Shown piece after piece: positions 38,388 to 50,454 of a DNA stretch of 64,000 nucleotides. Position 1 is the first letter of the stretch. Each line of letters starts with the position of its first letter. The position numbers and the translations under genes were made by a program. This DNA comes from Caulobacter sp. SL161 (GTDB lineage: Bacteria; Pseudomonadota; Alphaproteobacteria; Caulobacterales; Caulobacteraceae). The notes beneath the pieces were generated by a model. That model saw only the letters and a program-made list of their open reading frames with translations, was not told the origin of the DNA and did no database searches. The DNA lies in the NCBI RefSeq assembly GCF_026672375.1, contig NZ_JAPPRA010000001.1, positions 682,001 through 746,000 on the forward strand. The letters run 5' to 3'.

Positions 38388-39361
38388 TTCAGTCGCCGCT
38401 TCTTCAGCAGGTTGGCGCGGTCCATCGAGCGGACCTCCATCTCGAAGGCGTCGCCCTCGCGCAGGATCTTCAGCGGCACCGTGACGCCGGCTTCGCCCAG
38501 ACCCCAGAGCGCGTCGTAGAATTCCGACAGATCCGAAACCGGCTTGCCGGCCACGGCCAGGATCAGGTCGCCGGCGCGCAGTTCAGCGCGGTCGGCGGGG
38601 CCCTTGGGCGAGATCCCCACGATGACGACGTGGTTCTCCATGTCCTGGGCGAACACTCCCAGCCACGGGCGCGGCGGATGCGGGCTGCGGCCACGCGCCA
38701 GATCATCGAGGATCGGCGGCAGCAGCTCGGCCGGTACGAACAGGTTGAGCGGGCGAGCCTCGCCGCTCTGATCACGCCCCTCAAGGGTCAGCGACCCCAG
38801 GCCCACGAGGTCGCCCTTGGGACCGATCAGGGCCGCGCCGCTCCAGTGCGGGTGAGCCGGCGCGGTGATGATCGCGTCGTCGAGCTTGTATTCCCAGTAG
38901 CCGGCGAACGGCATGCGGGTCAGCACCTGTCCGGCCACCGCGTGGGCGCGGCCGCCGGCGCCGGCGGCGATGATCGCCGAGCCGGCTTCGAGGTCGCGCG
39001 CGCTGCCGATTTTGATCGCCGGCAGGTCCAGCGGCTCCAGCGCCTGAACAAGGCCCAGGCCCGAGCGGACGTCGAGGCCCAGCACATGGGCGGGCACGCG
39101 CCGGCCGTCATTGCGGGTGAGAACGACCTCTTCGGCCTCGGTGATCAGATAGGCCATGGTCACGACCAGACCGCCGAGGCTGATCACGACGCCGTTGCCG
39201 ACCCGTTCGGTCCCGAGGATCGCGGCGGTGTAGGCGTCGGCCGGAACCCTGGCTTCCAGGGCCACCATCGAGGCCAGCGCCTGGTCGAGGTCGAAGCGAT
39301 AGGCTTCGGCCGAGGGACGCAGGCGGGCTTCGACTTCATAGCCTTCGAACGGGGTGGGCAC
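38384..39361 (-). CDS. DegP-like trypsin-fold/PDZ protein with a lost catalytic triad
   Basis: A 325-aa protein with an HtrA-like trypsin fold (about 45-215) and a PDZ domain (about 228-310; RPWLGVFAQDMENHVVIVGISPKGPADRAELRAGDLILAVAG). The position of the catalytic His (normally T-N-A-H-V) is T-M-A-Y-L with Tyr71. The Asp position (D-L-A-L) is G101. Ser174 remains but in HWSGAAL rather than GNSGGAL. No signal peptide is seen, so a cytosolic location is possible. It is likely a binding or scaffold protein rather than a protease. Confidence 0.82.
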   Translation of the reverse strand: MPTPFEGYEVEARLRPSAEAYRFDLDQALASMVALEARVPADAYTAAILGTERVGNGVVISLGGLVVTMAYLITEAEEVVLTRNDGRRVPAHVLGLDVRSGLGLVQALEPLDLPAIKIGSARDLEAGSAIIAAGAGGRAHAVAGQVLTRMPFAGYWEYKLDDAIITAPAHPHWSGAALIGPKGDLVGLGSLTLEGRDQSGEARPLNLFVPAELLPPILDDLARGRSPHPPRPWLGVFAQDMENHVVIVGISPKGPADRAELRAGDLILAVAGKPVSDLSEFYDALWGLGEAGVTVPLKILREGDAFEMEVRSMDRANLLKKRRLN

Positions 39362-39425
39362 GCGAGACTCCTAGACTTGGAGCTCGAATCTGGGACTGCC
39401 GCCCCGGTTCGGCAAGCCCTGAACC

Positions 39426-40142
<717 letters not shown>

Positions 40143-40210
40143 GGGAAACTCCTGATCGACGGGGAGATTTGAATGTGTGTGGGTGGCCGCTTATCCTATT
40201 GGAAGCCGAA

Positions 40211-40217
40211 CTTGAAA
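40211..40217 (+). promoter_or_regulatory. candidate sigma32-type -35 element before hrcA
   Basis: CTTGAAA matches the -35 box of heat-shock promoters and lies 65 bp before hrcA. A clear matching -10 box was not found at the right spacing, so this remains tentative. hrcA-grpE is known as a heat-shock operon in Caulobacter. No clear CIRCE inverted repeat was seen in the 139-bp spacer. Confidence 0.3.
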
Positions 40218-40281
40218 GGGGCCGACCGCTTTTGTTCGCCGACCGGGTCTTCGAAGTCACGCTTGATCGGAGCGCTGGCGC

Positions 40282-41358
40282 ATGACGCAGCTCTTCCCAG
40301 GGCCGATCGTCCGCACGCCCGGGCTGGCCGAACTGGACGCGCGCGCCCGTGACATCTTCCGGCGTGTCGTGGAGTCGTACATCGAGACCGGCGAGCCGGT
40401 AGGCTCGCGCACCATCTCCAAGGGCGGGGTGGCGCTGTCGCCGGCCTCGATCCGCAATACGATGCAGGATCTGGCCCAGCTGGGCCTGCTGGACGCGCCG
40501 CACACCAGCGCCGGCCGCATGCCCACGCACGCCGGTCTGAGGATGTTCGTCGACGGCTTCCTCGAGGTCGGGGACGTCGCCGAGCAGGAAAAGCGCGCGA
40601 TCGAGGCGCGCCTCGCCGTGAAGGGGCGCTCGTTCGAGGAGGCGCTGGCCGAGGCCTCGTCGATCCTGTCGGGCCTAGCCGGCGGGGCCGGGATCGTTGT
40701 CACGCCCGTCCGCGAAGGCGGGGTCAAGCACGTGGAGTTCGTCCCCCTGGGCGGCGGCCAGGTGCTGGCGGTCATGGTGTTCGAGGATGGTCAGGTCGAG
40801 AACCGCCTGATGCGCCAGGCGCCGGGCGTTACGCCCTCGGCGCTGCAGGAGGCCTCCAACTTCCTCAACGCCCGCCTGCGCGGCCGCACCCTGACCGAGG
40901 CGCGGACCGAGATGGGCGGCGAGCTGGACGCCGCGCGACGGCAGCTGAACGAGACGGCCGCCCGCCTCGTCGAGGACGGGCTGGCGGCCTGGAGCGGCGG
41001 CGAGGGCGATGCGCGCTCGCTGATCGTGCGCGGCCAGGCCAACCTGCTGGCCGACGCCCGGGCTCGCGAGGACATCGACCGGGTGCGGCAACTGTTCGAC
41101 GATCTGGAGCAGAAGGGCCAGTTGATCGGCCTGCTGGACGACGTGCGCGACGCCGAGGGCGTTCGTATCTATATCGGGGCCGAAACGCGTCTCTTTTCGC
41201 TTTCGGGTTCCTCGGTGATCGCGGCGCCCTATATGACGGGGCGTCAGAAGGTGCTGGGCGCGATCGGCGTGATTGGGCCCGCCCGCTTGAACTATGCTCG
41301 GGTCATTCCGTTGGTGGACTATACCGCCCGGGTGCTCGGGCGGATGATGGATGGATAA
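40282..41358 (+). CDS. hrcA: heat-inducible transcription repressor HrcA
   Basis: A 358-aa repressor that binds CIRCE elements of chaperonin genes with help from GroEL. The winged helix is [57 protein letters not shown], and the C-terminal GAF-like domain contains [23 protein letters not shown]. Length is typical. It is followed after 12 bp by grpE, the standard alphaproteobacterial order. Confidence 0.97.
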   Translation: MTQLFPGPIVRTPGLAELDARARDIFRRVVESYIETGEPVGSRTISKGGVALSPASIRNTMQDLAQLGLLDAPHTSAGRMPTHAGLRMFVDGFLEVGDVAEQEKRAIEARLAVKGRSFEEALAEASSILSGLAGGAGIVVTPVREGGVKHVEFVPLGGGQVLAVMVFEDGQVENRLMRQAPGVTPSALQEASNFLNARLRGRTLTEARTEMGGELDAARRQLNETAARLVEDGLAAWSGGEGDARSLIVRGQANLLADARAREDIDRVRQLFDDLEQKGQLIGLLDDVRDAEGVRIYIGAETRLFSLSGSSVIAAPYMTGRQKVLGAIGVIGPARLNYARVIPLVDYTARVLGRMMDG

Positions 41359-41370
41359 GGACTTTACCCA

Positions 41371-41997
41371 ATGACCGACGAGCAAACGCCGGCGGAAGAG
41401 ATGCCGTTCGAAGCCGATGACGCCGCGCAGGAGATCGAGGCGCTTAAGCTGGAAGTGGCGCAACTGAAGGAGCAGGCGCTCCGCTACGCCGCCGAGGCCG
41501 AGAACACCAAGCGCCGCGCAGAGCGCGAGATGAATGACGCGCGCGCCTACGCGATCCAGAAGTTCGCGCGTGACCTCCTGGGCGCCGCCGACAATCTGGG
41601 TCGCGCCACCGCCCACAGCCCCAAGGACTCGACCGACCCGGCGGTGAAGAACTTCATCATCGGGGTCGAGATGACCGAGAAGGAGCTGCAGAGCGCCTTC
41701 GAACGCAACGGCCTGAAGAAGATCGATCCGGCCAAGGGCGACAAGTTCGACCCGCACCTGCACCAGGCCGTCACCGAGCAGCCCTCGACCGAGGTGGCCG
41801 CCGGCGGCGTGCTGATGGTGATGCAGGCCGGTTATGAGCTGATGGGCCGGCTGGTTCGTCCCGCCATGGTCGCTGTGGCGGCCAAGGGTTCGACCGGCCC
41901 GGCCTCGCCGGATGCGCCCGCAGCCTCGGCAAACCCCTACGCCGGCGCGGCCGCCGAGGGCGACAGCACGGGCGGCGCGTTCGACGCCAAGGCCTGA
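41371..41997 (+). CDS. grpE: nucleotide exchange factor GrpE
   Basis: A 208-aa DnaK cochaperone. The long coiled coil spans about 25-70 (EIEALKLEVAQLKEQALRYAAEAENTKRRAERE), and the C-terminal beta-wing carries GDKFDPHLHQAVTEQPSTEVAAGGVLMVMQAGYELMGRLVRPAMVAVA. The last 60 bases are antisense to the 3' end of the convergent DUF2061 gene. The Ala/Pro-rich C-tail beyond the wing is less conserved. Confidence 0.97.
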   Translation: MTDEQTPAEEMPFEADDAAQEIEALKLEVAQLKEQALRYAAEAENTKRRAEREMNDARAYAIQKFARDLLGAADNLGRATAHSPKDSTDPAVKNFIIGVEMTEKELQSAFERNGLKKIDPAKGDKFDPHLHQAVTEQPSTEVAAGGVLMVMQAGYELMGRLVRPAMVAVAAKGSTGPASPDAPAASANPYAGAAAEGDSTGGAFDAKA

Positions 41998-42197
41998 TCG
42001 CCGGATCGGTCGCGCGCTCGCTGATCGGCGCGCGACCACAGACGCTCATGGATGTTGAAGGCCACGGTCTGGACCATCGGTTCGACCAGACCGACCGCCA
42101 GCGCCACCCGCCAGTCGCGGGTCAGGGCGTAGGCCACCGCCACGGCGACCGTCAGGTGCATGGACGCATAGGTCAGGGTCTTCAGGGCAAGGCGCAT
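41937..42197 (-). CDS. DUF2061 family membrane protein
   Basis: An 86-aa protein starting with ATG at 42197 and AGGAG 7 bp upstream. The DUF2061 pattern KTLTYASMHLTVAVAVAYALTRDWRVALAVGLVEPMVQTVAFNIHERLW is complete, with two membrane segments. Its last 20 residues are low-complexity and overlap grpE antisense by 61 bp, suggesting C-terminal extension by loss of an earlier stop. Function unknown. Confidence 0.82.
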   Translation of the reverse strand: MRLALKTLTYASMHLTVAVAVAYALTRDWRVALAVGLVEPMVQTVAFNIHERLWSRADQRARDRSGDQALASNAPPVLSPSAAAPA

Positions 42198-42211
42198 CGA
42201 GATGCTCCTAT

Positions 42212-42228
42212 TTGAGAATGGTTCTCAA
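42212..42228. promoter_or_regulatory. Fur/Mur-like palindrome upstream of DUF2061
   Basis: TTGAGAA-TGG-TTCTCAA is a perfect 17-bp inverted repeat (7-3-7). Its core GAGAAT-G-GTTCTC is close to classical ferric-uptake-regulator boxes. It is 15 bp upstream of the DUF2061 start and would overlap that promoter. The dnaN start is about 150 bp away on the other side. Regulator identity is inferred. Confidence 0.6.
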
Positions 42229-42374
42229 TAAATGGAGCCCGAATCCCGCACCGCAAGGGCTTGGGCCTCTTCCCCGCGCGCGTCTTTTCGCTAATGTCGG
42301 CGGTCCCTTCTCCACGGGTTCGCGCGGGGCTGATTCTCCCTGGCGGCGGCTGAACCCGACATCTGGACTGGACT

Positions 42375-43493
42375 ATGAAGCTTACGATCGAACGGGCGGC
42401 GCTCCTGAAGGCGCTGGGGCATGTGCAGAGCGTCGTCGAGCGCCGCAACACCATCCCGATCCTGTCGAACATCCTGCTGTCGGCTGAAGGTGACCGGCTG
42501 TCGTTCTCGGCCACGGACCTGGACATGGAGATCATCGACGAGGGCTTCGCCCAGATCGACGTGCCCGGCCAGATCACCGCGCCCGCCCACACCCTGTACG
42601 AGATCGTTCGCAAGCTGCCCGACGGCGCCGATGTGTCGTTGAGCTTCAGCGGCGATGATCCGCGCCTGGTCATCCAGGCCGGTCGCTCGCGTTTCAACCT
42701 GCCGGTGCTGCCGGCCGGCGACTTCCCGGTGATGAGCTCGGACGGCCTGTCCAGCCGCATCGCGGTCGACACCAACGAGCTGATCCGCCTGATCGACAAG
42801 ACCCGGTTCGCGATCTCGACCGAAGAGACCCGCTACTATCTGAACGGCCTCTACGTCCACACGGTCAACGAAGGCGGCGAGACCAAGCTGCGCGCCGTCG
42901 CCACCGACGGCCACCGTCTGGCCCTGGCCGAGATGCCCGCGCCTGAGGGCGCGGTCGGCATCCCGGGCGTGATCGTGCCCCGCAAGACCATCGCCGAGGC
43001 CCGCCGCCTGATGGAATCGGCCGGCGAGACGGTCGATCTGCAGGTCTCGCCCCAGAAGGTCCGCTTCGAGTTCGGCGCCGCCGCCTTGACCTCCAAGGTC
43101 ATCGACGGCGCCTTCCCCGACTACATGCGGGTGATCCCGCGCGATAACGCCAAGATCCTGACCCTCGACAACGACCTGTTCGCCAAGGCCGTGGACCGGG
43201 TGGCCACCATCTCGGCCGAGAAGAGCCGCTCGGTGAAGCTGGCTGTCGAGCCTGGCCGCATCACCCTGACCGTCCGCAACATGGAAGCCGGCCAGGCCGT
43301 CGAAGAGGTCGAGGTCGATTACGACGGCGAGCCCTTCGAGATCGGCTTCAACGCCCGCTACCTGCTGGACGTCTGCGGCCAGATCGCCGGTCCGCAGGCC
43401 GAGTTCCGCTTCGCCGACCCGGCCAGCCCGACCCTGGTGGTCGACCCCGTCGATCCGGGCGTGAAGTATGTGTTGATGCCGCTGCGGGTCTGA
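42375..43493 (+). CDS. dnaN: DNA polymerase III beta subunit (sliding clamp)
   Basis: A 372-aa protein starting MKLTIERAALLKALGHVQSVVERRNTIPILSNILL, the standard beta-clamp opening, with three clamp domains and the C-terminal VDPGVKYVLMPLRV. It tethers replicative polymerases to DNA. It is not next to dnaA here, and it has its own terminator. Confidence 0.98.
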   Translation: MKLTIERAALLKALGHVQSVVERRNTIPILSNILLSAEGDRLSFSATDLDMEIIDEGFAQIDVPGQITAPAHTLYEIVRKLPDGADVSLSFSGDDPRLVIQAGRSRFNLPVLPAGDFPVMSSDGLSSRIAVDTNELIRLIDKTRFAISTEETRYYLNGLYVHTVNEGGETKLRAVATDGHRLALAEMPAPEGAVGIPGVIVPRKTIAEARRLMESAGETVDLQVSPQKVRFEFGAAALTSKVIDGAFPDYMRVIPRDNAKILTLDNDLFAKAVDRVATISAEKSRSVKLAVEPGRITLTVRNMEAGQAVEEVEVDYDGEPFEIGFNARYLLDVCGQIAGPQAEFRFADPASPTLVVDPVDPGVKYVLMPLRV

Positions 43494-43521
43494 TCCGCAG
43501 CCGGGTCATCGGTCCATTGAG

Positions 43522-43549
43522 AAACGGACGCCCTCGGGCGTCCGTTTTT
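43522..43549 (+). terminator. rho-independent terminator of dnaN
   Basis: A 12-bp stem (AAACGGACGCCC / GGGCGTCCGTTT) with a 2-nt loop is followed by a T-run. It begins 29 bp after the dnaN stop. Confidence 0.9.
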
Positions 43550-43554
43550 GCTTT

Positions 43555-43758
43555 CAGGGTCCCGCCAGTGTGGGCGAGCTGGCCGCGCCGCATGACATGG
43601 CGCTGACCTCCTTCATGAAGCACCTGAAGATCCTGGAGCGGTCCGGCTGGATCGTCAGCGCGAAGGCAGGTCGTGTCCGGACTTGCGCGATCGTCACCGA
43701 TCGCTTCGCCGATGTCGGAGCCTGGGTCTATAGCCACCGCAGCCTCTGGGAGGGTTGA
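43555..43758 (+). pseudogene. 5'-truncated ArsR-family regulator
   Basis: The frame reads GPASVGELAAPHDMALTSFMKHLKILERSGWIVSAKAGRVRTCAI and ends with a W-V-Y-S-H-R-S-L-W tail. This matches the recognition helix and wing of ArsR regulators of the SRPBCC-linked type, but the first 25-30 residues are missing; upstream sequence is the dnaN terminator. Only a GTG at 43570 could start it. It looks like the remnant of a regulator lost through a deletion adjacent to dnaN. The following VOC gene may be the surviving partner. Confidence 0.65.
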
Positions 43759-43828
43759 CGCCTAGGGCAAGTTGCAAGCGCGGGGAGTCACGATAAGGTC
43801 CGTTGCATATCAAAACGGGAGGCTGCCC

Positions 43829-44200
43829 ATGGCCAAGCTGAACTATGTGACGGTCGGATCCAACGACCTGCCGAAGGCCAAGGCCTTCTATGACGCGCTC
43901 CTGGCCTCGGCCGGGTTCAGACCGCTTTTCGATCATCCGTCGGGCGGTCGTCTCTATCGCGGCGAAGGCTGCATGTTCGGGGTGCTGGGCCCGCATGACG
44001 GCAATCCCGCCTGCGTCGGCAACGGCATGATGGCCGGCTTCGCCTTCGACACCCCCGCTGAGGTGGACGCCTTCCACGCCAAGGCCTTGGAACTGGGCGC
44101 AGTGTGCGATGGCCCTCCCGGTGAGCGCATGCCCAAGGCCTATTTCGCCTATTTCCGCGATCTCGATGGCAACAAGCTGTGCGGCTACAAGCTGGGCTGA
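43829..44200 (+). CDS. VOC (glyoxalase/dioxygenase) family protein
   Basis: A 123-aa protein starting MAKLNYVTVGSNDLPKAKAFYDALLASAGF, with GGGAGG before the ATG. The fold has paired beta-alpha-beta-beta-beta modules; GMMAGFAFDTPAEVDAFHAKALELG and AYFRDLDGNKLCGY follow, with Asp and Asn at the family's usual positions. The metal ligands are only partly visible, and the substrate is unknown. It lies 70 bp after the ArsR remnant, a typical ArsR/VOC arrangement. Confidence 0.85.
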   Translation: MAKLNYVTVGSNDLPKAKAFYDALLASAGFRPLFDHPSGGRLYRGEGCMFGVLGPHDGNPACVGNGMMAGFAFDTPAEVDAFHAKALELGAVCDGPPGERMPKAYFAYFRDLDGNKLCGYKLG

Positions 44201-44426
44201 CCTCTGAAGACCGGCGGATTCTTAATTCGCCTCCATGAAAGGGCCCCGCAGCGATTTTGCCATGGTCTCGCCACAGAGTGGCGGCGAGCTTGGCCGTGGC
44301 GGGGCCTACATGTCGCGCAAGTCTCAGGAGGGCCATTCCGAGGCGGGGCCCGCTCCAGCGTCCTCATTGGAGCGGGCGTCTCGGCCCGCCTAGCCCCGGG
44401 GGCCGACACCCCTTAAGAACGCCCAC
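44201..44426. other. intergenic region before recF
   Basis: 226 bp without a convincing gene. A short frame (44235-44393) could encode 52 aa rich in Gly/Ser/Arg but has no ribosome-binding site and no recognisable features. A weak hairpin CGCTCCA...TGGAGCG lies at about 44349-44372. Confidence 0.5.
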
Positions 44427-48052
<3,626 letters not shown>

Positions 48053-48099
48053 GGCAGGTCTTCGCGGCCAATCCTCGCCGCAAGTGGTGGTTTGATATG

Positions 48100-48140
48100 C
48101 GCCGGGCGCCCAATCGAGGGGCGGCCCGGCGTTTTCTTTT
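48100..48140 (+). terminator. rho-independent terminator of gyrB
   Basis: CGCCGGGC / GCCCGGCG with a 16-nt loop, followed by TTTTCTTTT. It lies 48 bp beyond the gyrB stop. Confidence 0.85.
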
Positions 48141-48261
48141 CCAGAAACGCCCGTCTCGGCTTGGTCGTCCCTCTCCAGTGCATCGCGCGGTCGTGACGGC
48201 GGCGTCATCTTGCTGCTTTCGGATCGATTCGGCCGAAAGTTTGCTTTGGGGCGCGTTGAGT

Positions 48262-49332
48262 ATGGAACAGGACGCCAGTCTTCGTCCGGAACGGATCCTG
48301 GATCTTTCGGAGCGGCTGTCCAGCGTGGCGGGCGCCAAGATCGGTGAGATCGCCAGGGTGAACCGGGCGGCCAAGATGCTGGCGATCAACGCCCTGATCG
48401 TCGCCGCGCGGGCCGGCGAGGCGGGCAAGGGCTTCGCCATCGTCGCCGAGGAGTTCAAGAAGATCTCCACCGAGATCGACGCCGTGGCGGCCGCCCTGGA
48501 GAGCCAGGTCCGCTCCGACCTCGACGAACTCTCGGCGATCGGCGGCGCGATCCTGGGCCATATGCGTGGACAACGCCTGGCCGACCTTGCCCTGAACGCG
48601 ATTGAGATCGTCGACCGCAATCTTTATGAACGGACGTGTGACGTCCGTTGGTGGGCGACGGACTCGGCGGTGGTGGCCTGTCTGACGCAGGGCGATGATC
48701 CGACGGCGCGGCGTTACGCCAGCGAGCGCCTTGGCGTGATCCTCGACGCCTACACCGTCTATCTGGATCTCTGGATCTGTGACGCCCAAGGGCGCGTGAT
48801 CGCCAACGGTCGCCCCGGACGATATCCCAATGTCGTCGGGCGCTCGGTCGCCGACGCACGATGGTTTCAGGAAGGTCTGCGAACGGCGACGGGCGATGAT
48901 TTCGTCGCGTGCGATATCGAGCGCTGCGCCGCGCTGGGCGACGCGCCGGTGGCCACCTACGCGACGGCGATCCGGGCGGGCGGCGAGGCCACCGGCAGAC
49001 CCTTGGGCGTGCTGGGGGTGCACTTCGACTGGCGTCCCCAGGCCCAGGCGGTGGTGGATGGCGTACGCTTGACGCCAGAGGAGCGCGAACGTTCGCGGGT
49101 TATGCTCCTGGACCAGCGGGGGCGCGTGCTTGCGGCGTCGGATGGTCAAGGCGTGCTGGCGGAGACCTTTGCGCTGGATACCTCAGCGGGGCCGATGGGC
49201 AGCTATGCCGAGGGTGACGTCACGGTCGGCTACGCTCGCACGCCCGGTTATGAAACATATCAGGGGCTCGGCTGGTACGGGTGCCTGGTCCAGGCGAAGG
49301 CCCACGCGGGGCGGGCGGTCGCGGCCGCCTGA
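48262..49332 (+). CDS. soluble MCP-like signalling protein with a C-terminal Cache-type domain
   Basis: A 356-aa protein with no membrane segment. The N-terminal part (about 25-75) is the tip of a methyl-accepting chemotaxis signalling hairpin: VNRAAKMLAINALIVAARAGEAGKGFAIVAEEFKKIS. After a helical linker (LNAIEIVDRNLYERTCDVRWWATD) comes a PAS/Cache-like sensor (about 130-340) with ILDAYTVYLDLWICDAQGRVIANGRPGRYPNVVGRSVADARWF. The order is the reverse of classical chemoreceptors. It might bind CheA/CheW or another kinase; the ligand is unknown. It stands between gyrB and the polysaccharide locus, transcribed toward it. Confidence 0.78.
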   Translation: MEQDASLRPERILDLSERLSSVAGAKIGEIARVNRAAKMLAINALIVAARAGEAGKGFAIVAEEFKKISTEIDAVAAALESQVRSDLDELSAIGGAILGHMRGQRLADLALNAIEIVDRNLYERTCDVRWWATDSAVVACLTQGDDPTARRYASERLGVILDAYTVYLDLWICDAQGRVIANGRPGRYPNVVGRSVADARWFQEGLRTATGDDFVACDIERCAALGDAPVATYATAIRAGGEATGRPLGVLGVHFDWRPQAQAVVDGVRLTPEERERSRVMLLDQRGRVLAASDGQGVLAETFALDTSAGPMGSYAEGDVTVGYARTPGYETYQGLGWYGCLVQAKAHAGRAVAAA

Positions 49333-49771
49333 GCGAGGATGTTGAACGCTCGCGGAGAGAAAGAGTACGCATTTGTTATCGTCCGCGTCCAACCCAATAC
49401 GGGATGGCGCGCTTCCCGGCGCCCTCCTGCGGAATTTTTGAACTAGTTTTTCGCCCTGAAAGCGAATTCGTTCAGAACTCTGGCGCCGTCGTTGGATTCG
49501 ATCTGACATTTGTTGTCTTGCCAGCGTCATCATGTTTGTATAGCGCATTGCCGGCTTGCTGTTTCAGTCGCTGGACACAACCAGCGCGGCGGGCCGGTCT
49601 GGACATTCGACTAGCCGAAGACCCAAAGTTCTTTTTCCGGGTGGGGAATTGAACCGCGAGTGTGTTCTTTGGGAAACGCCATCGTTGTGATTCAACGATG
49701 ACGGCGTATCCAGAGTAGAGCATTTGTTTTAGTTGTCCTAAGAGGACGCCGTTCAATTGGAGGGAGCAGTC
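49333..49771. other. 439-bp AT-richer leader before the polysaccharide locus
   Basis: No convincing gene. The GC content falls clearly below the neighbours from about 49440 to 49740. It includes the hairpin CATCGTTG-tgatt-CAACGATG (49680-49700) and several T-rich tracts. It likely contains the promoter of the Ala-rich secreted protein; a regulatory role of the hairpin is possible. Confidence 0.5.
49680..49700. promoter_or_regulatory. 21-bp inverted repeat upstream of the Ala-rich gene
   Basis: CATCGTTG-tgatt-CAACGATG has perfect 8-bp arms. It begins 92 bp upstream of the next start. It may be an operator or an mRNA leader hairpin; there is no T-run, so it is not a typical terminator. Confidence 0.4.
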
Positions 49772-50383
49772 ATGGCTTCTAACCGTTTCCGCGCCGTGGC
49801 GATCAGCCTGGCTGTTGCGATCGCGCCGGTGAGCGCTGGTCACGTTCTGGCCCAGACCGCCCCGGCTCCGGCCCCGGCGCCTGCTGCTGACCCGTCGCCC
49901 CAAGCGCTGCAGTCGGCTATCGCCGCCGCCGCCGCCGAAGCGGCTTCGCAGCCTGGCTTCGCGGCCCTTTCGCCTGCCGCCAAACTCGCGGCCATCCAGG
50001 CGGCCGTCGCGTCGGCTCTGGCGGCCACCGGCGCGTCTCCGACCGCAATCGGCGCGGCGCTCGTTCAGGCTGTCTCGAGCGGCGTGGTGAGCGCCGGCGT
50101 CGCCCTTCAGGTCGCCGCCGCCGTGGCGCCCCAAGTGGCCACGACTGTCGCCCAGTCGTCTGCGGTGCAGACGCAGTTGGCGGCGACGGGCCAGACCGCG
50201 ACGGTCACCACCACGGCGGCTACGACCGCCGGCGGCGCGCCCAGCGTGCTGGTGAGCCTCCAGGGCGCGGCCTCGACCAACAATGCCGGCGACGCCGCCG
50301 CGGGTGGTGCGGGTGGCGCGAACCCGGTCACGCCGGCGCCGTTTGATCCGTGCGCGGGCGTTATCGCCGCCTACTGCGGTTAA
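49772..50383 (+). CDS. Ala-rich secreted protein at the head of the polysaccharide locus
   Basis: A 203-aa protein; GGAGGG precedes the ATG by 9 bp. The signal peptide ends near VSAGHVLAQ, followed by a Pro/Ala linker (TAPAPAPAPAADP). Residues about 45-140 are mostly Ala, Val, Ser and Gln and form amphipathic helical repeats (AAAEAASQPGFAALSPAAKLAAIQAAVASALAATG). The end is Gly-rich with two Cys (DPCAGVIAAYCG) that may form a disulfide. No family was recognised. It is followed by a hairpin and then the beta-barrel gene, so it may be translated at a higher level than the rest of the operon. Confidence 0.7.
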   Translation: MASNRFRAVAISLAVAIAPVSAGHVLAQTAPAPAPAPAADPSPQALQSAIAAAAAEAASQPGFAALSPAAKLAAIQAAVASALAATGASPTAIGAALVQAVSSGVVSAGVALQVAAAVAPQVATTVAQSSAVQTQLAATGQTATVTTTAATTAGGAPSVLVSLQGAASTNNAGDAAAGGAGGANPVTPAPFDPCAGVIAAYCG

Positions 50384-50395
50384 TCGACTTGTCTC

Positions 50396-50434
50396 AAGGC
50401 CGACCAGCGCGTCACGACGCGCGCTGGCGGCCTT
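50396..50434 (+). terminator. hairpin between the Ala-rich gene and the barrel gene
   Basis: AAGGCC and CCAGCGCG pair with CGCGCTGG and GGCCTT around a short loop, beginning 13 bp after the stop. No T-run follows, so it may act as an attenuator or 3' stabiliser separating expression of the two genes. Confidence 0.5.
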
Positions 50435-50454
50435 CAATATGGTGGGGATATACC

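Noticed and set aside
40143..40281. CIRCE element before hrcA
   Set aside because: No TTAGCACTC-N9-GAGTGCTAA-type repeat seen in the spacer.
44235..44393. 52-aa frame upstream of recF
   Set aside because: No ribosome-binding site and no recognisable feature; kept only as part of the intergenic note.
49281..49652. 123-aa frame across the end of the MCP-like gene and the leader
   Set aside because: Lacks protein-like features and overlaps the end of a real gene in another frame.
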